Of a DNA stretch of 64,000 bases, positions 61,445 through 64,000 are shown in pieces; the stretch's first letter is position 1; every line of letters begins with the position of its first letter. Below the pieces are notes generated by a model. The model did no database searches. It was given only the letters and a program-made list of their open reading frames with translations, and was not told where the DNA came from. The position numbers were made by a program, and so were the translations under genes. Origin of the DNA: Planctomycetota bacterium (lineage in GTDB: Bacteria > Planctomycetota > UBA1135 > GCA-002686595); the NCBI GenBank assembly GCA_021413885.1, contig JAIOPM010000057.1:310001-374000 (forward strand). Reading direction: 5' to 3'.

Positions 61445-61906
61445 ATGATTCCGTTCGAGCGACGTGGCAGCGATCGCGGTCGAAGGGATCACGGGCGTGC
61501 GCGCCACGGCGGCGTCGACCCGTCGATCGAAGTCGCTCCGTCGGAGCCCGAGCGCGCGCGGCGACGCACGTTGCTGCTCGCGATACCGCTCGCGCTCGTG
61601 ATCGTCGTCTTCGCCGTCGAAGCCGCGAACCTCGAGCCCATCGTGATCCTCCAGATCGCGTTCGCGACGCTGTTCGTCGTCGGCGTCGGCTGGGTCGTCG
61701 TCGCGCTGACCGCCGACGGTCCGGAGCGCGTGCACTGTCCGGCGTGCGCGCGGCGTGCGCTGACGAACACGCGCGACGGGCTCACCTGCAAGGCCTGCGG
61801 TTGGGACGGCGAAACGCGCGACCGGAGTCCGGAGTCCGACGTCGACGAGATCGTCGACGTGCTGGAGCGGCGACGCACGCTCGGCGATCACCGTCGACGC
61901 TGGTAG
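61445..61906 (+). CDS. Membrane protein with C-terminal zinc ribbon
   Basis: A 153-residue protein. A basic start is followed by two TM helices (about 43-60 and 66-86), then a zinc-ribbon: CPAC, 14 residues, CKAC (about 98-118), ending in an acidic tail. ATG 61445 has GAG GAT context and a TAGACT hexamer (61432-61437) 7 bases before it. No enzyme motif is seen. It is possibly a regulator or structural protein. Confidence 0.6.
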   Translation: MIPFERRGSDRGRRDHGRARHGGVDPSIEVAPSEPERARRRTLLLAIPLALVIVVFAVEAANLEPIVILQIAFATLFVVGVGWVVVALTADGPERVHCPACARRALTNTRDGLTCKACGWDGETRDRSPESDVDEIVDVLERRRTLGDHRRRW

Positions 61907-61936
61907 CATGCGCGAGCTCGCGAGGCGGGCGTTGCG

Positions 61937-62392
61937 ATGAGCGAAGCGCGAATGATCGAAGTGCTGCTCGGCCGGATCGTGATCCACGAGCAAGGCGACA
62001 GCCACTACATCGTGCTCGTCGAGAAGGGCGGCAAGCGTCAGTTCCCGATCGTGATCGGACGCAGCGAGGTCGCCGAGATCCGCCGCGTCGTCTCGAACGA
62101 GGAAGTGCCGCGGCCGCTGACGCACCAGCTCGCGCACACGATCGCGAAGGAGCTCGGCGCCGAAGTCGTGCGCACCGAGATCGTCAACCTCGCGCGCAAC
62201 ACGTTCTTCGCGGCGTTGGTGCTGCGGCGCGACGGTGTCGAACTCACGATCGACTCGCGGCCCAGCGACGCGGTCGCGCTCGCGCTGCGCGCGAAGGCGC
62301 CGATCTTCGTGGCCGAGTCGGTGCTCGAACAGGTGCGCACCGATCAAGAAGGGCCCGATCCGCTTCCGCCCAAGGAGCCCGAGCAGCCTTGA
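61937..62392 (+). CDS. Bifunctional nuclease (DUF151) family protein
   Basis: A 151-residue protein of the BFN/DUF151 type: MIEVLLGRIVIHEQGDSHYIVLVEKGGKRQFPIVIGRSEVAEI, LTHQLAHTIAKELGAEVVRTEIVNL, and TFFAALVLRR...IDSRPSDAVALALRAKAPIFVAESVL. Some plant members have RNase/DNase activity; the bacterial role is not settled. The final stop overlaps the next gene's TTG start (TTGA). Confidence 0.9.
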   Translation: MSEARMIEVLLGRIVIHEQGDSHYIVLVEKGGKRQFPIVIGRSEVAEIRRVVSNEEVPRPLTHQLAHTIAKELGAEVVRTEIVNLARNTFFAALVLRRDGVELTIDSRPSDAVALALRAKAPIFVAESVLEQVRTDQEGPDPLPPKEPEQP

Positions 62393-63402
62393 GCCGCGGC
62401 GCGCCGCGCGCATGTTCGCTGGTGCTCGCGGTCGGCGCTGTCTGCGTCGGTTGCGCATCGCCGGCGCCGACTGCGCGCTCGATTGTCCGCGGTCCGCTCG
62501 CCGCGCAATCGATGCAGCCGCTCGCGTGGTCGCTCGGCGATCTGCGGCCGCGGCGCGCGCTCGCGACGCCGCGCGGCGCGTACGACGTCTCGTTCGCGTC
62601 GTGCTACGCGAGCATCTTCCGCTTCGACGAGAGGAAGCCGTCGAAGGTCGTGATCGACGGCGAACTCTGGCGCAACGCGCTCAGCTTGCGCACCGGCGTG
62701 ATCCCCGGCGCCGACGTCGAGTTCGAGCTCCCGATCCTCTACGCGTCGAGCGGGGTCCTCGACGGTTTCATCGACTTCTGGCACGACTTCTTCGGACTTC
62801 CCGCGGGTCGTCGCGAGCTGCGGCCCGAGGGCGAGTACGAGATGTCGGTGCAGTCGAACGGCAAGGAGATCTGGTCGCTCGAATCCGACGGGCCGATGCT
62901 CGGCGACGTGCCGGTGACGTGGACGCAGGAGCTCGTCGGCGACGAGACGCAGGCGCTCGCGTGGCGCGCGATGCTCGAGCTCCCGACCGGCAGCGAGAAC
63001 CGCGGCGCGTCGAACGGTGAACTCGATTGGGGCGTCGGCCTCGTCGGTGAACGCAACTTCGAGCGCTGGAGTTTCTTCGGCGCGCTCGATCACTTGCACG
63101 CGGGCGAGCCGTCGAGCTTCGACAACAGCGGCGTGCACCTGCGCGATCGTTTCGAGGTCGCGCTCGGCGGCGAGTATCGCTGGGACGATCGCACGTCGCT
63201 GCTGACGTCGCTCGAATGGACTTCGCCGTTCACGCGCGATCTCGGACTCAAGGTGATCAACCGCGAGATCGTCGACTTCGGCGTGGGCGCGGCGTGGGAC
63301 GTCGGCGAACTCTCGCGCATCAGCGTCAGCTTCCACGAAGATCTGGTGTCGAACACCGGCGCCGACTTCGCGGTGCTGGTGGGCTGGACGACGCGCTTCT
63401 AG
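62389..63402 (+). CDS. DUF3187 family lipoprotein
   Basis: A 337-residue product starting with TTG at 62389 in the TTGA overlap; AAGGAG lies about 11 bases upstream. The signal sequence ends in AVCVGC, a plausible lipobox. The mature part is beta-rich and shows the DUF3187 pattern: VEFELPILYASSGVLDGFIDFWHDFFGLPAGRRELRP, and later amphipathic strands (GALDHLHAG, LTSLEWTSPF, GVGAAWDVG) ending in Phe, as outer-membrane barrels do. Likely an outer-membrane protein of unknown role. Confidence 0.8.
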   Translation: MSRGAPRACSLVLAVGAVCVGCASPAPTARSIVRGPLAAQSMQPLAWSLGDLRPRRALATPRGAYDVSFASCYASIFRFDERKPSKVVIDGELWRNALSLRTGVIPGADVEFELPILYASSGVLDGFIDFWHDFFGLPAGRRELRPEGEYEMSVQSNGKEIWSLESDGPMLGDVPVTWTQELVGDETQALAWRAMLELPTGSENRGASNGELDWGVGLVGERNFERWSFFGALDHLHAGEPSSFDNSGVHLRDRFEVALGGEYRWDDRTSLLTSLEWTSPFTRDLGLKVINREIVDFGVGAAWDVGELSRISVSFHEDLVSNTGADFAVLVGWTTRF

Positions 63403-63452
63403 CCAACTCTTCCCGCACGCCGCGCAGACGAGTAGCTTGGCGCGCGCCGCGC

Positions 63453-63540
63453 GGAGGCGTGGCAGAGTGGTCGATTGCACCGGTTTTGAAAACCGGCAGG
63501 GTGAAAGCCCTCGAGGGTTCGAATCCTTCCGCCTCCGCCA
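63453..63540 (+). tRNA. tRNA-Ser (UGA anticodon)
   Basis: The acceptor stem is GGAGGCG (63453-63459) with CGCCTCC (63530-63536), discriminator G, and encoded CCA (63538-63540). The anticodon stem CCGGT/ACCGG encloses TTTGAAA, giving UGA. A long variable arm (GGGTGAAAGCCC, extended) and T-loop GGTTCGAATCC fit a class II serine tRNA. Confidence 0.97.
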
Positions 63541-63643
63541 CCCGACGTTGCAAGCCGATCGCTGCCTCGATCGTGACTCTGTCGGGGTTCGGTCCAGTGT
63601 GAGCGAGACGCGGCACCCGTACGAGTCACGCGTGCGTCAATCA
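63541..63643. other. Spacer after tRNA-Ser, lower GC
   Basis: 103 bases with no gene. The base composition is clearly less GC-rich than the rest of the window. No terminator hairpin or attachment-site repeat is seen within the window. Confidence 0.4.
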
Positions 63644-64000
63644 CTACTTTGGTCGTGCGGATGCTGCTTCCACGAGAACAACATCAAGACCCCACTCCTT
63701 GAGATGCGTTAGGTGACCGATCCGTCCGCCCGTCAGGTCTCTTCCTTCGACGACCAAACGCGTATTGCTTTCCCACCCGAGACTGCGCCAAGTCACTGCA
63801 TCGAACGGGTACACCGAAAACCACACAGCCTCACCGGGTCTCCCGAGAAGTTCTGCGACGCCGAGCGCCTGTCGCGTGTCGTGCGGATCCGACTCGACGA
63901 CACGTCCCGCCACAAAGCGACCGTCGGGCGACACGACGATGGGCGCGAAAGCCCATGTTGTCGTCACGGCCGATGAGTCACAGCCTGACCAGTTGCAAAA
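63644..64000 (-). CDS. Partial hypothetical protein running off the window edge
   Basis: An open frame from the edge to a stop at 63644, at least 118 codons. A GTG at 63967 could be a start, but the frame stays open beyond it to base 64000 (reading FCNWSGCDSSA before it), so the N-terminus may lie outside. The product has VVSPDGRFVAGRVVESDPHD and WFSVYPFDAVTWRSLGWESNTRLVVEG, which hint at a beta-rich or PD40-like fold. GC is lower than in the neighbours, as expected for acquired DNA. Confidence 0.45.
   Translation of the reverse strand, partial: FCNWSGCDSSAVTTTWAFAPIVVSPDGRFVAGRVVESDPHDTRQALGVAELLGRPGEAVWFSVYPFDAVTWRSLGWESNTRLVVEGRDLTGGRIGHLTHLKEWGLDVVLVEAASARPK

Overview
The window is very GC-rich bacterial chromosome, densely coded, with many GTG and TTG starts and repeated 4-bp gene overlaps. 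It most likely comes from a member of the Planctomycetota. The reasons are a sigma factor fused to carboxypeptidase-regulatory repeats, a YdjY-domain protein, secreted PD40 propellers with a shared Cys-containing C-terminal domain, a class II photolyase, and a GldA/GldF/GldG/DUF4340 operon. The assignment to this phylum is an inference from gene content. I see no CRISPR array, insertion sequence, rRNA or replication origin.

Layout. 1-5.1 kb: the tail of a cytochrome-c-like gene, then a surface-polysaccharide cluster with a GT-C membrane transferase and three GT4 glycosyltransferases. 5.1-9.5 kb: an FHA protein coupled to a cysteine-less glutaredoxin-like protein, a three-gene ABC/tetratricopeptide-like unit, and a DedA protein. 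9.6-12.2 kb: a divergent membrane pyrophosphatase followed by a clear terminator. 12.3-15.9 kb: a secreted or lipid-anchored unknown, a tiny Cys-rich secreted protein, and a membrane-anchored protein with carboxypeptidase-regulatory repeats. 15.9-23 kb: a sulfate ABC transporter operon whose ATPase is fused to two universal-stress-like domains, facing a sigma-54-dependent activator across a 564-bp gap. 23-28.4 kb: three tandem secreted PD40 propellers. 28.5-33 kb: the repair genes UdgB and a class II photolyase, a hydrolase-like secreted protein, and a DUF2071 protein.

33-38.5 kb: a MacAB-like exporter (adaptor, ATPase, two permeases) and a cupin fused to half of a glycosyltransferase. 38.5-42.6 kb: a two-gene operon containing a 979-residue sigma factor/TM/repeat fusion, the most unusual gene here. 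42.8-45 kb: a putative metallopeptidase and a TlpA-like thioredoxin. 45-50.2 kb: the Gld-type ABC operon, ending in a strong hairpin terminator. 50.2-51.6 kb: an orphan DNA methyltransferase and a small hydrolase, divergent. 51.6-61.3 kb: a long leftward series with asparaginase, NAD(P)HX dehydratase, an odd ThyX, a HEAT-like protein, a YdjY protein, a membrane protein, inositol-phosphate synthase, an M3 peptidase and a small membrane protein. 61.4-63.4 kb: a zinc-ribbon membrane protein, a bifunctional-nuclease-family protein and a DUF3187 lipoprotein. 63.45 kb: tRNA-Ser(UGA), after which base composition visibly drops, as at the edge of an integrated element.

Several start codons lie only 6-10 bases after a good -10 hexamer, which suggests that leaderless transcription is common in this genome.
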